Source: Oscillatoria acuminata PCC 6304 (GTDB lineage Bacteria > Cyanobacteriota > Cyanobacteriia > Cyanobacteriales > Laspinemataceae). Taken from it: a stretch of 64,000 bases of DNA. Below are positions 9,026 through 19,230 of this stretch, in pieces. The first letter of the stretch is position 1. Every line of letters starts with the position of its first letter. The notes under the pieces are model-generated. The model was not told the origin of the DNA. It searched no databases and saw only the letters and a program-made list of their open reading frames with translations. Location: positions 5,767,227 through 5,831,226 of the forward strand of contig NC_019693.1 of the NCBI RefSeq assembly GCF_000317105.1, given 5' to 3'. The position numbers were made by a program, and so were the translations under genes.

Positions 9026-9154
9026 AAAACCCACAGGCTGAAGCCTGGGGCTACACGAACGAAGCCTGCCTTCGCAGGCTAAAGAATAAAGATTGATTAG
9101 CCCGCGCAGGCGGGCTTTGTCTGTGTAGCCCCAGGCTTGACGCTGTGGGCTTTT
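9026..9154. repeat. ~129-bp foldback (MITE-like) element
   Basis: The ends are near-perfect inverted copies: 'cccacaggctgaagcc' ... 'tggggctacac' on the left and 'gtgtagccccaggctt' ... 'gctgtggg' on the right. Inner smaller hairpins are gcctgccttcgcaggc and agcccgcgcaggcgggct. It has no coding capacity. This form is typical of short non-autonomous repeats scattered between cyanobacterial genes. Confidence 0.65.
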
Positions 9155-9186
9155 ACGATAGCCTACGGGTTTTTACAATCCCGGAC

Positions 9187-9213
9187 AAAAAAAATAGCCC
9201 GCATAGGCGGGCC
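9187..9213 (-). terminator. Intrinsic terminator of the desaturase gene
   Basis: Read on the minus strand, ggcccgcctatgcgggct forms a GC-rich stem followed by at least six T. It lies about 45 bases after the stop of the leftward desaturase gene. Confidence 0.75.
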
Positions 9214-9258
9214 ATTTGCCAAGGGTCCCAACCCGGAAGGAGTCGGGACTATTCCTAA

Positions 9259-10335
9259 TTACTTAGATTTCGGCTTCCAGGCAGATTGATAGTACACCTT
9301 AGACCCGGTATTTGGCACAAAATGACAGGACCAATAAGAGCGAATAAAGCTCTTTAAAAAGGGTTCATTGGAGGAGCGATAATAATCACCTAGTAGGGGT
9401 TTAATCGCCTCGGTTGCTGTCTTTAAATGATAGTGGGGCATATTTAAGAAAATATGATGCGCCACATGAGTGCCAATGTTATGATGGATGGGATTGATAA
9501 ATCCATAGTCGCGATCGATAGTAGAAAGCGCACCTTTGAGAAAATACCAGTCCTCTCCTCGATACCAGGGAATATCATCTTCGGTATGATGCAAGAAGGT
9601 CACTAAGTCCAACCACATCACGAAAATGATGTAAGGTACGAGATAATATTTAACCAAAAAGACCCACCCAAATTGATAGGTGAGGACGCCAAGAAATCCC
9701 ACCATCATCACCCACAGGACCGAACTGGTCACAATATCCCATTTTTCCGAAGGACGGAACAGGGGACTGCTGGGGAGAAAATGGGAACCTTGGCGATCGG
9801 GCGATCGCTTGAACAGATAAAGCGGATAGGCGAGTAAGGGTAAATAAAAGCGGAATAGCTTTTCATACCAAGGCATCCGATTGAATTTTTCCTCGGATAC
9901 GGGATACCAGCTTTCGTCCGTGTCTAAATTTCCCGTGTTCCCATGATGAGTCCGGTGACTAATCCGCCAGCCGTGGTAAGGAACCAAAATCGGAATATGA
10001 GACAAATGTCCGATCAGGTTATTCAACCATTTGAGCTTAGAAAAAGAGCCATGACCGCAGTCATGACCCACTACAAATAATGCCCAAAACATTGTCCCTT
10101 GCATCACCCAGAAAATGGGGAAAAAGAACCAGGAATCCAGATTGTATGCGATCGCATAAAGTCCGGCAATAATCCCAACATCCAGAAAAAAGTAACTCAG
10201 AGACTTGAATATCGAGGGTTCAAAACACTCGGCAGGAATTGCCGCCTTCACATCCTGAAGAGTAAAGGGTAACTCTTGGGTTTGTGTCTGTGAAACTGTA
10301 CCAGTCGTCTGATTAAGAACTGTGTTTGCTTGCAC
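9259..10335 (-). CDS. desB: Omega-3 (delta-15) acyl-lipid desaturase
   Basis: A 358-residue membrane di-iron desaturase. The three His boxes are HDCGH (91-95), HRTHH (127-131) and HVAHH (290-294). The text after the second box (GNTGNLDTDESWYPV) is the form seen in omega-3 desaturases rather than in delta-12 DesA. The enzyme introduces the omega-3 double bond in fatty acids already esterified in thylakoid and plasma membrane glycerolipids, using ferredoxin electrons. Hydrophobic pairs around 48-92 and 205-250 place the His boxes on the cytoplasmic side. The start is GTG with no strong ribosome site. In other cyanobacteria desB is cold-induced. A terminator follows at 9187-9213. Confidence 0.85.
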   Translation of the reverse strand: MQANTVLNQTTGTVSQTQTQELPFTLQDVKAAIPAECFEPSIFKSLSYFFLDVGIIAGLYAIAYNLDSWFFFPIFWVMQGTMFWALFVVGHDCGHGSFSKLKWLNNLIGHLSHIPILVPYHGWRISHRTHHGNTGNLDTDESWYPVSEEKFNRMPWYEKLFRFYLPLLAYPLYLFKRSPDRQGSHFLPSSPLFRPSEKWDIVTSSVLWVMMVGFLGVLTYQFGWVFLVKYYLVPYIIFVMWLDLVTFLHHTEDDIPWYRGEDWYFLKGALSTIDRDYGFINPIHHNIGTHVAHHIFLNMPHYHLKTATEAIKPLLGDYYRSSNEPFLKSFIRSYWSCHFVPNTGSKVYYQSAWKPKSK

Positions 10336-10802
10336 GAAATTTCCGCTTTTACCTGATTTTCAAACCTGCCTTTCACCTTTCACTCATCCCTTTCAGCCTG
10401 GAAAGGCTTCAAAGTCTTTTCCCCAAGGAGACCCTCGTTATTCAGTCCATTCATTCCCCGATGCGGTCCTCCTCATGATTAAACGAATTGAACCCCACGG
10501 GTCTGAAAACGCTGAGCACTCCCTGACGCTTTATAAAAAACTTGAGGGACAGGGAAGATGAAAAACGCAGCCGATAAACGGAATTCATTTTAACCCGTTT
10601 TGAGCTGAATTGTTAAGAAACGTTTCAAAATTACGGATTATAGTCCCTAAAACTCATAACCTCTGCCTATTTCTGGGATGCCCTATCTCATTCCTCTAAA
10701 AGTTGCGTGTTGGCAATAGGTGATTTGACAAAAAAAAGATAGTTACTGGTATCGGCTGACATCACCAATAACCAATAACTCATCCTCAATCACCGGAGTT
10801 CA
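10336..10802. other. Intergenic region upstream of the desaturase gene
   Basis: A 467-base stretch between two leftward genes: it holds the promoter and leader of the desaturase gene and the 3' end of the radical SAM gene. No repeat, hairpin with a T-tail or convincing ORF was seen. Cold-inducible regulation of the desaturase would have to act here (inference). Confidence 0.4.
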
Positions 10803-12377
10803 TTAAGCTACCTCAGAGGTTACCGCTACAGGGGACAACGCCTCCTGACGTTTCCATTCCCTTAATTGAGCTTCAATTTCATCCCGGACAATTTGACGAT
10901 ATTCCAGAAAATGTTCGTTATGAGCGCAAACCGTAAGATAGGCTTCCCACACCCCCGGATTATGTCTCATCACACTGAACAAATGATGCCAGAATTTCCA
11001 GCGCGTTTTCCGTTTAATCCCTTGTCGCCAGATGATAATTCCTAATGCCCGTAAATCAACCCAACTGGGAAATTTAGCCGGTGGTTGACATTTGGGTGCA
11101 CCTAACTTGAGAAAGCAACGATAGGTGCGATCGAGAAAAACTTCGGGGTCATAAAGTTGCCAAAATGCCTCAATATATTCTTGGGCAATATCCGTAATTG
11201 GACGAGTCGGCACAAAATTCATTAACGTGCTTTGATTGATATCTTGGCGACTATTCACGCGCAAGCGTCCCTCTTTTTCCAGGCGATGCCAGAGGGCAGT
11301 ATTCGGCAACGCTTGCAGCATTCCAAACATCGCCGTAGGAATGGCTGCCTCTTCCACAAACTTAACAATCCGGGAACTCGCGTCTTTTTTCTCCCCATCA
11401 AAGCCAATAATAAATCCCGCCATCGGACGTAAGCCCGCATCAATGATTTTATCAACGGATTCAGTTAAAGAACTCCGGGTATTTTGGAATTTTTTAGTCA
11501 TGGATAAACTGTCTTCATCGGGAGTTTCAATTCCTAAAAACACCGCATCAAAATTACAGTCTACCATCAAATCCATCAAGTCAGTATCAGCAGCTAAATC
11601 AATGGATGCCTCGGTATTAAATCGGAAGGGATATTGATGGTCCGCTTGCCAAACTTTCAACGCTTGCAGCAATAGCCTAACATTGCGTTTGTTGCCGATA
11701 AAGTTATCATCCACCATAAAGACACTGCGCCGCCATCCCAACTCATAGAGGCAATCTAATTCAGCTAAAAGTTGCTCGGGTGTTTTGGTCCGGGGTTTGC
11801 GACCATAGAGGACGATAATATCACAAAATTCACACTGGAACGGACAACCCCGAGAGAATTGAACCGACATCGAATCATAAGCATCTAATTCGAGTAAGTC
11901 ATACCGGGGAACCGGAGTTTCGCTGACATCGGGTTTTTCCAGAGTCCGAAACACGCCCTGAGTTTCGCCCTTTTCCAAGGCATCGATAAACATTGGCAGG
12001 GTGATTTCCCCTTCATCTAAAATCATAAAATCAGGGTTTGCCACGGCCACTTCATCGGGAACCGAAGTGGGGTAAGGTCCACCCACGGCGACGGATTTAC
12101 CCCGCCGTTTGGCCTCCCGAATTTGGTCAAGCAAATCTTGTTTTTGAACAATCATTGCTGAGAAAATCACCAATTCGGCCCAATCCCACTCCGCTTCTGT
12201 CACCGGGCGAATATTGCGGTCTACCAGTTTAAAGTCCCAGGTTTGGGGTAAAATTGCAGCTACAGTGATTAATCCCAAGGGGGGTAACAAGACTTGGCGA
12301 TCGACCAATTCTAAAATCTTGTTGTAAGACCAAAAAGTTGGAGGAAACAGGGGATACACGAGTAAAGTTCGCACCAT
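10803..12377 (-). CDS. B12-binding radical SAM protein with DUF4070
   Basis: A 524-residue enzyme. Residues 1-140 form a cobalamin-binding Rossmann domain with 'LLPPLGLITVAAILP' and 'AVGGPYPTSVPDE'. The radical SAM core follows, with the cluster ligands C178, C182 and C185 in a CxxxCxxC motif (SRGCPFQCEFCD). The C-terminal third matches the DUF4070 region ('FGMLQALPNTALW', then 'LFDPEVFLDRTYR'-like text). Class B radical SAM enzymes of this type methylate or rearrange unactivated carbons. The hopanoid C-2 methylase HpnP has the same domain order, but the substrate here is not assignable. AAGGAGTG sits 5 bases before the ATG. Confidence 0.82.
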   Translation of the reverse strand: MVRTLLVYPLFPPTFWSYNKILELVDRQVLLPPLGLITVAAILPQTWDFKLVDRNIRPVTEAEWDWAELVIFSAMIVQKQDLLDQIREAKRRGKSVAVGGPYPTSVPDEVAVANPDFMILDEGEITLPMFIDALEKGETQGVFRTLEKPDVSETPVPRYDLLELDAYDSMSVQFSRGCPFQCEFCDIIVLYGRKPRTKTPEQLLAELDCLYELGWRRSVFMVDDNFIGNKRNVRLLLQALKVWQADHQYPFRFNTEASIDLAADTDLMDLMVDCNFDAVFLGIETPDEDSLSMTKKFQNTRSSLTESVDKIIDAGLRPMAGFIIGFDGEKKDASSRIVKFVEEAAIPTAMFGMLQALPNTALWHRLEKEGRLRVNSRQDINQSTLMNFVPTRPITDIAQEYIEAFWQLYDPEVFLDRTYRCFLKLGAPKCQPPAKFPSWVDLRALGIIIWRQGIKRKTRWKFWHHLFSVMRHNPGVWEAYLTVCAHNEHFLEYRQIVRDEIEAQLREWKRQEALSPVAVTSEVA

Positions 12378-12491
12378 CTAGCACTCCTTATCGAACGTTT
12401 AATGGTCAGTGGTCTTGATTGTAACGATTTTCTCGAACTTTGTCCGTGCGATCGCAGATTGACCCCCCATTCCTCAGCTAAATCCAAGTTT

Positions 12492-12517
12492 GGAGTAACG
12501 ACTTCAGTCGTTACTCC
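12492..12517. repeat. 26-bp palindrome
   Basis: Arms ggagtaacgact / agtcgttactcc around tc. It lies 14 bases after the end of the leftward Calx-beta gene. It could serve as its transcription stop or be a small dispersed repeat. Confidence 0.6.
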
Positions 12518-12530
12518 GAACAGGGGAAGA

Positions 12531-15470
12531 TTATCCTAGAAGGATATCATCTAGGATGAGCTTGTTGGGAACACTGCCGAAACTGACTGAACGGGCGACT
12601 CCGGCGAAGGGGAGGGTTACTTGTTCAAATTCTGCATAAACGTGGGGTAAGGAACCTGCTGCCGTGGTGGATAAGGGAACGGATGCCAAGATGTTGCCCG
12701 ATGCGCCTAATCCATCATAGAGGGTGACGGTGTGACTGGCGAAGGGGGAGGCGTAGAAGAAGGAGAGTTGATTGTCAAATCCACCTTCTACATTCATGAC
12801 AACTGCCCCCTGTTCTCCGTAAGTGAGGGCAGTTGTGCCGCTGGGGGGAGGGGCAAAGTTGCCGCCGAATTCATCGGGAAATCCCAAGGCATCTAAGGCA
12901 TCGGTACTGATGATTCCCAAGGCGTTGGGGGAAAATGTGATGCCGCGATCGCCATAAAATCCGCTTACTGGGTCTAAATTGCCCACCCCTTCAAAGTTGA
13001 GGAAGGCAGGCAAATCGCTGCGGGGAATGACCAGGGTAGCACTACTTTGGGCACCAATTTCTACCCCTGGGGTGGGATTGACTAGGGCTAAATTAATGGT
13101 TTCGGCGACTTCGGCGATCGCATCGTTGACGATGGGAATGGTGACGGTTTGGACGGTTTCTCCCGGGGCAAACGATATGGGAATTGGGGTATTATCATAA
13201 TCAAAAGGTGCAGTGGCCGTCCCATCCCCTAAAACTAGGGTTGCACCAGCAGGGAGATGGAGTCCTCCGGCGCGGGTGACGGTGACGGCGAGAATTTGGG
13301 TGCCATCTTCTTGGACGCTGAAGGTTGGCGCACTAAATTCTAGGCGGATATCATTATCTAAAATTGCTAAAGTTGCGGCATTTTGCGGACCAATTTGTGC
13401 ACCTGTGCTGGGATTGGTGAGGGTTAATTGGAGGGTTTCCGTGGGTTCGCTTTCGGTGTCATCGACAATCGGAACGGCAACAGTTTGGACGGTTTCTCCC
13501 GGGGCGAAATTGACGAGAATTGGGGTATTATCGTAATCAAAGGGAGCAGTGGCGGTGCCATCGGTGAGGGCGATCGCGACCGAGAAAGGTTGATCCAGTC
13601 GGCCTTCTCGGGTGACAGTTACGGGTGCGATCGCTGTGCCATCTTCATTAACGATAAAGTTTGCCTCACTAAACTGTAAGAACACATCATTATCGATAAT
13701 CGTGAATACTGCTGTACTCGGTTCCCCTAGGGTTGCCTCGCCAGTGGAATTGAGTAAGGTGAGATTGATGGTTTCATCGGGTTCTACGATATCATCATCC
13801 ACAATGGGAATTTCCACGGTTTGGAGGGTTTCTCCCGGTGCAAAGTCTACGGCAAGGGGGGTGGGGTCGTAATCAAAGGGGGCCGTGGCAGTGCCATCAC
13901 TTAATCCAATGGTGACTCCGGTGGGGATATTGGTAAACCCGATGCGCTCAACTTGGACAGGTGCGATGGGGGTTCCATCCTCGACTGCACTAAAATCTGG
14001 GCGAGTAAATCGCAACGCCACATTATTATCGACAATGGTAAAAGTGGCGGTAGTCGGAGTTCCCAGGGTTGCGCCTCCGGTAGGGTCAACCAACGTGAGA
14101 GCGATAGTTTCATCGGGTTCGATAATGTTATCGTTGACGATGGGAATTGTGATGGTTTGGGTGGTTTCTCCCGAGGGGAAAGTGACCACAATGGGCGTAT
14201 CATCGAAATCCTCCGGTGCAGTGGCCGTCTCCTCTTCTAGGACCAGGGTGACGGTGACAGGACGATTGAGGAACCCTGTGCGGGTGACGGTGACGGGAAC
14301 CAGGGGGGTACTATCTTCCAACCCCTGAAACTCAGTTTCACTGAACTGGACAGTCACCGGAGTGAGAGGATTCTCGCTCAGGGTGAAACTGGCGGTATTG
14401 CTTGTACCTACCGTTGCGCCTCCGGTGGGGGTTGTGAGAGTCAAACTGAGGGTTTGCACCCCGGCCTCAATCAGTTCATTGACGATGGGAATTGTGACGG
14501 TTTGTGCGGTGACTCCCGGGGCAAAGTTTACCGGAATCTGGGGGAGATTTAGATCAGCGGGAGGGGTGGGGAGATTTGGGGCGAGGGTGATGGTTGCGCC
14601 GACTGTACTCTCAATTATCCCCTGACGGAGGACTGTGATGGTGGCAACGGCCTCACCTTGGTCATTCAGGGTAAAGGTTTGTTCACCAAAAGAGAGGGAT
14701 ACATCGTTATCGAGAATGGTGATGGTGGATTGCGATCGCCCGCCCAGTCTGAGATTTTCCGTGGCATTGACTAAGCTCACCGAGAAGGTTTCCGTCGGTT
14801 GCACAAGGTTATCATCAATAATCGGAATCGTCACCACCGCCTGAGATTGTCTGGGGGCAAAGGTGACCACCCGAGGACCTCCGATGTAATCCTCTCCGGC
14901 GATCGCAGTTCCATCGGTGGGCAGAACGGTCACACTGGCAGTCTCACTTAGGTTCCCGGTGCGAAGTAACCTCACTTCCACACTAGGAACCCCCTCCTGA
15001 ACCGTAAAATTGGTGGCAGCAAACTCCACGACACTCGCCAGGGGGTCTAGGGTGGTACTTAAAAAATCCGTGGCCTCTAAATTAATCGACCCTAACACCT
15101 CCCCAATCACCTGGGGACCACCATTCTGGATTACCACCACTTGAGTGGCGATCGCCACCGGATTGGAATTCCCATTTCCCGTGCGTTCAAAAATCGGTTC
15201 TAGGCGAATTTGTGCCGTTCTTAAATCCCGGGAAACTGCAATTCTATCCACCCCTTTTTGAAAATCCACAATGCGATCGCGGCCCGATCCGAGGACAAAA
15301 ATATCCGCCCCGGGACCGCCAATTAAGGTATCATCTCCTAAACCCCCAAAGAGAATATCCTCTCCAGCATTGCCCAGGAGAGAATCATTACCATCCCCGC
15401 CAATAATCGTATCATTATCATCGGTGCCAATTAAAGTATTCCCTTGATTATCCCCAAAAATGAACGTCAT
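12531..15470 (-). CDS. Secreted RTX / multi-Calx-beta protein
   Basis: A 979-residue protein. The first ~80 residues are RTX calcium-binding nonapeptides (GGxGxDxLxG type: '[19 protein letters not shown]'), here at the N terminus rather than the usual C terminus. Six Calx-beta domains of ~100-115 residues follow, each with 'xxVxEDGTxxxPVTVxR', '[11 protein letters not shown]' and 'IPIVDDxxxEPxETxxLTL'. The last ~150 residues are a separate beta domain ('[20 protein letters not shown]') of a carbohydrate-binding-like type. No classical signal peptide is present, so type I export is likely but needs a C-terminal signal (inference). The Calx-beta repeats are also similar as DNA over about 13090-14340. 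Likely surface-bound or extracellular. Confidence 0.8.
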   Translation of the reverse strand: MTFIFGDNQGNTLIGTDDNDTIIGGDGNDSLLGNAGEDILFGGLGDDTLIGGPGADIFVLGSGRDRIVDFQKGVDRIAVSRDLRTAQIRLEPIFERTGNGNSNPVAIATQVVVIQNGGPQVIGEVLGSINLEATDFLSTTLDPLASVVEFAATNFTVQEGVPSVEVRLLRTGNLSETASVTVLPTDGTAIAGEDYIGGPRVVTFAPRQSQAVVTIPIIDDNLVQPTETFSVSLVNATENLRLGGRSQSTITILDNDVSLSFGEQTFTLNDQGEAVATITVLRQGIIESTVGATITLAPNLPTPPADLNLPQIPVNFAPGVTAQTVTIPIVNELIEAGVQTLSLTLTTPTGGATVGTSNTASFTLSENPLTPVTVQFSETEFQGLEDSTPLVPVTVTRTGFLNRPVTVTLVLEEETATAPEDFDDTPIVVTFPSGETTQTITIPIVNDNIIEPDETIALTLVDPTGGATLGTPTTATFTIVDNNVALRFTRPDFSAVEDGTPIAPVQVERIGFTNIPTGVTIGLSDGTATAPFDYDPTPLAVDFAPGETLQTVEIPIVDDDIVEPDETINLTLLNSTGEATLGEPSTAVFTIIDNDVFLQFSEANFIVNEDGTAIAPVTVTREGRLDQPFSVAIALTDGTATAPFDYDNTPILVNFAPGETVQTVAVPIVDDTESEPTETLQLTLTNPSTGAQIGPQNAATLAILDNDIRLEFSAPTFSVQEDGTQILAVTVTRAGGLHLPAGATLVLGDGTATAPFDYDNTPIPISFAPGETVQTVTIPIVNDAIAEVAETINLALVNPTPGVEIGAQSSATLVIPRSDLPAFLNFEGVGNLDPVSGFYGDRGITFSPNALGIISTDALDALGFPDEFGGNFAPPPSGTTALTYGEQGAVVMNVEGGFDNQLSFFYASPFASHTVTLYDGLGASGNILASVPLSTTAAGSLPHVYAEFEQVTLPFAGVARSVSFGSVPNKLILDDILLG

Positions 15471-16098
15471 CCGTTAATCCTCCTATTAACCCATTGTGCT
15501 TTGCCCCCATGCACCCCAATGCATCTGATCGCGAAGCGGGGCGTCGGCACGATCTGGCATTTAAAATCCTTGGAAATTGCCCTGCAAAGTGACTGATTTC
15601 CATTCTCCTAAATTTTCTCAGACTTTTCCCAAGGGACAGTCGAAAAAATGAATCTTTGATTTTCTTAAATGGGTGAAGAGTTTAACGCTACACCCATCGT
15701 CCTTTCCCCCATTTGAAAACCTCTTTAAATCATCTGACAGTTCAGGCCAGCAATTTGCTGCCGATCCAGTTGCCTGCCAATGCCACATCGACACCCAACT
15801 GTAAACGGTTTCGATATAGCATCTGACGTAATTTCAGCGTCCAGATGCTCCCTGACGGTAAAATTCCTGATAAAAATAGTAGCATATTGGCGGGAGCAGG
15901 GGATGAGAAGCGTCACCTCAAATCTGGCAGTTGGCAACGGATGAGGGTCAGAAACCCGGTTGCTTGTCCCGGGGTTCTCATCCTGCCTCGGACGTCTTGG
16001 GAACGCCACAGGCATTAACCGGGGGTCTCCAAATTTCCTCAAGAGTATGTCAAAATATCGATGCAAACGCGATCGAGCAATTGAGTAGGAGATTTGTC
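15471..16098. other. Intergenic region upstream of leuS
   Basis: About 630 bases between divergent genes, so both promoters lie here. The + strand frame of leuS is open back to 15931, but that extension has no LeuS homology. A minus-strand frame at 15725-16123 overlaps the leuS start and has no recognisable content. No T-box-like or other named RNA element was seen. Confidence 0.4.
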
Positions 16099-18660
16099 GT
16101 GGAATCCCGTTATAATCCCGCATCCCTTGAGGAAAAGTGGCAACAAACTTGGACTGAACGCCAGTTATATCAAACCCCAGAAACCCGCGATCGGCCTAAA
16201 TTTTATGCCCTGTCCATGTTTCCCTATCCCTCGGGAAGCCTGCACATGGGTCATGTCCGAGTCTACACCATCACCGACGTGATTGGCCGTCTCAAGCGGA
16301 TGCAAGGGTATCGCGTCCTGAATCCAATGGGATGGGATGCCTTTGGACTCCCGGCAGAAAATGCCGCCATTGAACGCGGGATTCATCCGGCGAAGTGGAC
16401 CTATCAAAATATCGCCCAGATGAAACAACAACTGGAACGTCTGGGAATTGCCTTCGATTGGACTAGAGAAGTCGCCACTTGTTCCCCGGACTATTACAAA
16501 TGGACCCAGTGGATATTTTTGCAGTTTTTTAATGCGGGACTTGCTTACCAAAAAGAAGCGGCAGTCAACTGGGACCCCATCGACCAAACCGTCCTCGCCA
16601 ATGAACAAGTGGATAACGAGGGTCGGTCCTGGCGATCGGGGGCCAAAGTTGAGCGGAAATTGCTCAAACAATGGTTCTTCAAAATTACCGATTATGCTGA
16701 ACAATTACTCCAAGATTTAGACCAATTAACGGGATGGCCGGAACGGGTTAAACTCATGCAAGCCAACTGGATTGGTAAATCCGTCGGCGCTTATTTAGAA
16801 TTCCCCATTGTTGACAGTACGGAAAAAGTTGCAGTCTTTACCACCCGTCCCGATACGGTTTATGGGGTAACTTATGTAGTCTTAGCCCCGGAACATCCCT
16901 TAACCCGACAAGTCACCACGAGCGATCGATTAGCAGCAGTTGAATCCTTCATTGCAGAAGTTAGCAATCAAAGCGAATTAGAACGCACTGCCGACGATAA
17001 ACCAAAACGGGGAATTCCAACAGGAGGAACGGCAATTAATCCCTTTACGGGGGAAGAAATTCCGATATGGATTGCCGATTATGTCCTCTATGAATATGGA
17101 ACCGGCGCTGTGATGGGAGTTCCCGCCCATGATGTCCGGGATTTCAAATTTGCCCGGGAACAGAACTTACCCATTAAACAAGTAATTGTTCGCGCCGATG
17201 CTGCGGATGAAAAAGCTCAGTTAAAAGAGGCTTATACCGAACCCGGAATTGTGATTAATTCCGAGCTTTTCAATGGCATGGAATCCCCCACGGCTAAAGG
17301 AGAAATTATCGCCTATGCCGAAAAGCAAAAATGGGGGAAAGCGCGGGTCCAATATCGCCTCAGAGATTGGCTGATTTCCCGTCAACGATACTGGGGTGCA
17401 CCGATTCCCGTGATTCACTGTCCCAGTTGCGGGGCCGTCCCCGTTCCCGATGAAGATTTACCCGTGCAATTGCCGGAAGATGTGGCCTTTTCCGGACGGG
17501 GATTATCTCCCTTATCCCAATTAGAAAGTTGGGTGAATGTGCCTTGTCCCAGTTGTGGAGAACCGGCCAAACGAGAAACCGATACGATGGATACGTTTAT
17601 CGATTCATCCTGGTATTTCTTGCGCTATCCCGATGCTCAAAATGCCGACAAAGCCTTTGATACCCAGCAGGTGAATGATTGGTTGCCGGTGGATCAATAT
17701 GTGGGGGGAATTGAACACGCGATTTTGCATTTACTCTATTCTCGATTCTTTACCAAAGTCTTGCGCGATCGAGGTTTGTTGAACTTTGATGAACCGTTCC
17801 AACGCCTGCTGACGCAGGGGATGGTCCAGGGTTTAACCTACAAAAATCCGCAAACCGGGAAATACATTCCCTCGGCCCAAGTGAATGCCAGTGACCCGAA
17901 AGACCCGGAAATGGGAGAACCCTTACAAGTCTTCTATGAGAAGATGTCCAAATCCAAATATAACGGTGTTGACCCGTTAGAAGTGTTGGGAAACTATGGG
18001 GCGGATACGGCGCGGATGTTTATTTTGTTTAAAGCGCCACCGGAGAAAGATTTAGAATGGGAAGATGCCGACGTTGAAGGACAATTCCGCTTTTTAAATC
18101 GGGTCTGGCGGTTGGTGACGGAATATGCGGAAACCACTCCCGCCAAACAGGTGAAAGGGGAGTTGAGCAAAGCTGAAAAAGAATTGCGACGGGCGATTCA
18201 TACGGCGATTAAAGAAATCACCGAGGATTTAGACGGGGAGTATCAGTTTAATACAGCAGTTTCGGAGTTGATGAAACTCAGTAATGCCTTGAATGATGCG
18301 GACTGTAAAAATTCGGCAATTTATACCGAAGGGATTAAAACCCTGTTGATTTTGTTGGCCCCCTTTGCACCCCATATTGCCGAGGAATTGTGGCAGGGAA
18401 TTGGGAATCAGACCTCAGTGCATGAGCAATCTTGGCCTGGGGTAGATTTGGATGCATTGGTGGTGGATGAAATCACCTTAGTGATTCAAATTAGTGGCAA
18501 AACCCGGGGGACGATTCAGGTTCCTGCACAAGCAACTCGGGAGGAGTTGGAACAATATGCGCGGGAGTCGGAAGTGGCGCAGAAGTATATTGCAGGACAG
18601 GAGATTAAAAAGGCGATCGTTGTTCCCGGTAAGTTAGTGAATTTTGTGCTGGGGAAATAG
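16099..18660 (+). CDS. leuS: Leucyl-tRNA synthetase
   Basis: An 853-residue class Ia aminoacyl-tRNA synthetase that charges tRNA-Leu. The HIGH-type motif is [11 protein letters not shown] (42-52), and KMSKS is at 615-619. The CP1 editing domain lies between the halves of the Rossmann fold (about 220-420, with '[12 protein letters not shown]' and '[14 protein letters not shown]'). Zinc-type CxxC pairs occur in '[11 protein letters not shown]' and '[10 protein letters not shown]'. The anticodon-binding and C-terminal domains complete the usual length. The start is GTG at 16099: AGGAG lies 7 bases upstream and the protein then begins (V)ESRYNP, the common LeuS N terminus. A longer frame from 15931 would add 56 unrelated residues. 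Confidence 0.95.
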   Translation: MESRYNPASLEEKWQQTWTERQLYQTPETRDRPKFYALSMFPYPSGSLHMGHVRVYTITDVIGRLKRMQGYRVLNPMGWDAFGLPAENAAIERGIHPAKWTYQNIAQMKQQLERLGIAFDWTREVATCSPDYYKWTQWIFLQFFNAGLAYQKEAAVNWDPIDQTVLANEQVDNEGRSWRSGAKVERKLLKQWFFKITDYAEQLLQDLDQLTGWPERVKLMQANWIGKSVGAYLEFPIVDSTEKVAVFTTRPDTVYGVTYVVLAPEHPLTRQVTTSDRLAAVESFIAEVSNQSELERTADDKPKRGIPTGGTAINPFTGEEIPIWIADYVLYEYGTGAVMGVPAHDVRDFKFAREQNLPIKQVIVRADAADEKAQLKEAYTEPGIVINSELFNGMESPTAKGEIIAYAEKQKWGKARVQYRLRDWLISRQRYWGAPIPVIHCPSCGAVPVPDEDLPVQLPEDVAFSGRGLSPLSQLESWVNVPCPSCGEPAKRETDTMDTFIDSSWYFLRYPDAQNADKAFDTQQVNDWLPVDQYVGGIEHAILHLLYSRFFTKVLRDRGLLNFDEPFQRLLTQGMVQGLTYKNPQTGKYIPSAQVNASDPKDPEMGEPLQVFYEKMSKSKYNGVDPLEVLGNYGADTARMFILFKAPPEKDLEWEDADVEGQFRFLNRVWRLVTEYAETTPAKQVKGELSKAEKELRRAIHTAIKEITEDLDGEYQFNTAVSELMKLSNALNDADCKNSAIYTEGIKTLLILLAPFAPHIAEELWQGIGNQTSVHEQSWPGVDLDALVVDEITLVIQISGKTRGTIQVPAQATREELEQYARESEVAQKYIAGQEIKKAIVVPGKLVNFVLGK

Positions 18661-18685
18661 TATATAGACGCGCGGGGGTTCACTC

Positions 18686-18725
18686 CTCAAGTCAGGCGGG
18701 GGTTCAAACCCCCGCCTGACTTGAG
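18686..18725. repeat. 40-bp palindrome after leuS
   Basis: Exact 19-base arms ctcaagtcaggcgggggtt and its complement around ca. It is followed by ttgagaatggtgc, a 13-base string that also follows a similar palindrome at 53062-53087. It is probably a dispersed REP-like unit that may double as the leuS terminator. Confidence 0.7.
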
Positions 18726-18757
18726 AATGGTGCTTGACATGGCTAGGTTAGCCAACA

Positions 18758-19104
18758 TTAGCTATTTGTCCGGGGATTCAGGAGTTGCTCAAATTCAGCT
18801 ATGGAACCCACAGAAATGGTTTGGCGATGTAGCTGTTTTAGAGTCGGAATCTCCTCCAGACGATTCACTGCTTCTACCACGGACGGAGGGACTTCCCCAA
18901 ACCGAACTTGCAAAAGCTCTAAGATATTCTCACGCTGAGTTTGCAAGGTTCCCCGTTGGAGGCCCTGTTCGAGTCCCTGTTCCATTGCTTCTTCTCGGAT
19001 GAGTTCTTCCATTGGACTAATGAATGGCATTTGTCTTTCCTCCCGATATTCAATGAGTTGGGTTCTTAATTGTTGTTCGAGTTGTTTCGGTAGAGTTCGG
19101 ATGT
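18758..19104 (-). pseudogene. Truncated copy of the neighbouring Rpn-type nuclease gene
   Basis: This segment encodes the last ~115 residues of the complete gene at 19231-20175 with only a few changes, read in the same frame. It ends with the same 'FEQLLNPRT' tail. It differs by an extra six-residue unit in the Gly-Leu-Glu-Gln run. The 5' two thirds, including the nuclease motifs, are missing: homology stops near 19104. A 90-residue frame (18758-19030) remains open, but no function is expected. Confidence 0.75.
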
Positions 19105-19166
19105 GCTAATGCAAGCCGATCGCAGGTTAGGGGAGGGTCCAAAAAATGCGATCGGCACTTGCTGAC

Positions 19167-19225
19167 CAGGACTTACACATGATTGAATAGCAAACCCTAA
19201 ATGTAGGGTTTATGCGTAAGTCCTG
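19167..19225. mobile_element. 59-bp MITE-like element
   Basis: Terminal inverted repeats caggacttac and gtaagtcctg bound a 59-base unit with an inner dyad (aaaccct / agggttt). It sits exactly between the truncated and intact Rpn-type genes. The aggacttac end is shared by many small cyanobacterial elements (known pattern; not checked here). Confidence 0.6.
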
Positions 19226-19230
19226 TCACC

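Noticed and set aside
10322-10561. 79-codon + strand frame upstream of desB
   Set aside because: It overlaps the desB start on the other strand and has no recognisable content.
12979-14844. Several + strand frames opposite the Calx-beta gene
   Set aside because: They mirror the internal repeats of the real gene and resemble no protein.
15931-16098. Longer leuS reading from an upstream ATG
   Set aside because: The added 56 residues have no LeuS homology, and the GTG at 16099 has AGGAG 7 bases upstream.
15725-16123. 132-codon minus-strand frame upstream of leuS
   Set aside because: It overlaps the true leuS start, has no known motif and no good ribosome site.
18661-18760. tRNA-like 'ggttcaaacc' after leuS
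   Set aside because: It is the centre of a perfect palindrome and no cloverleaf can be drawn.
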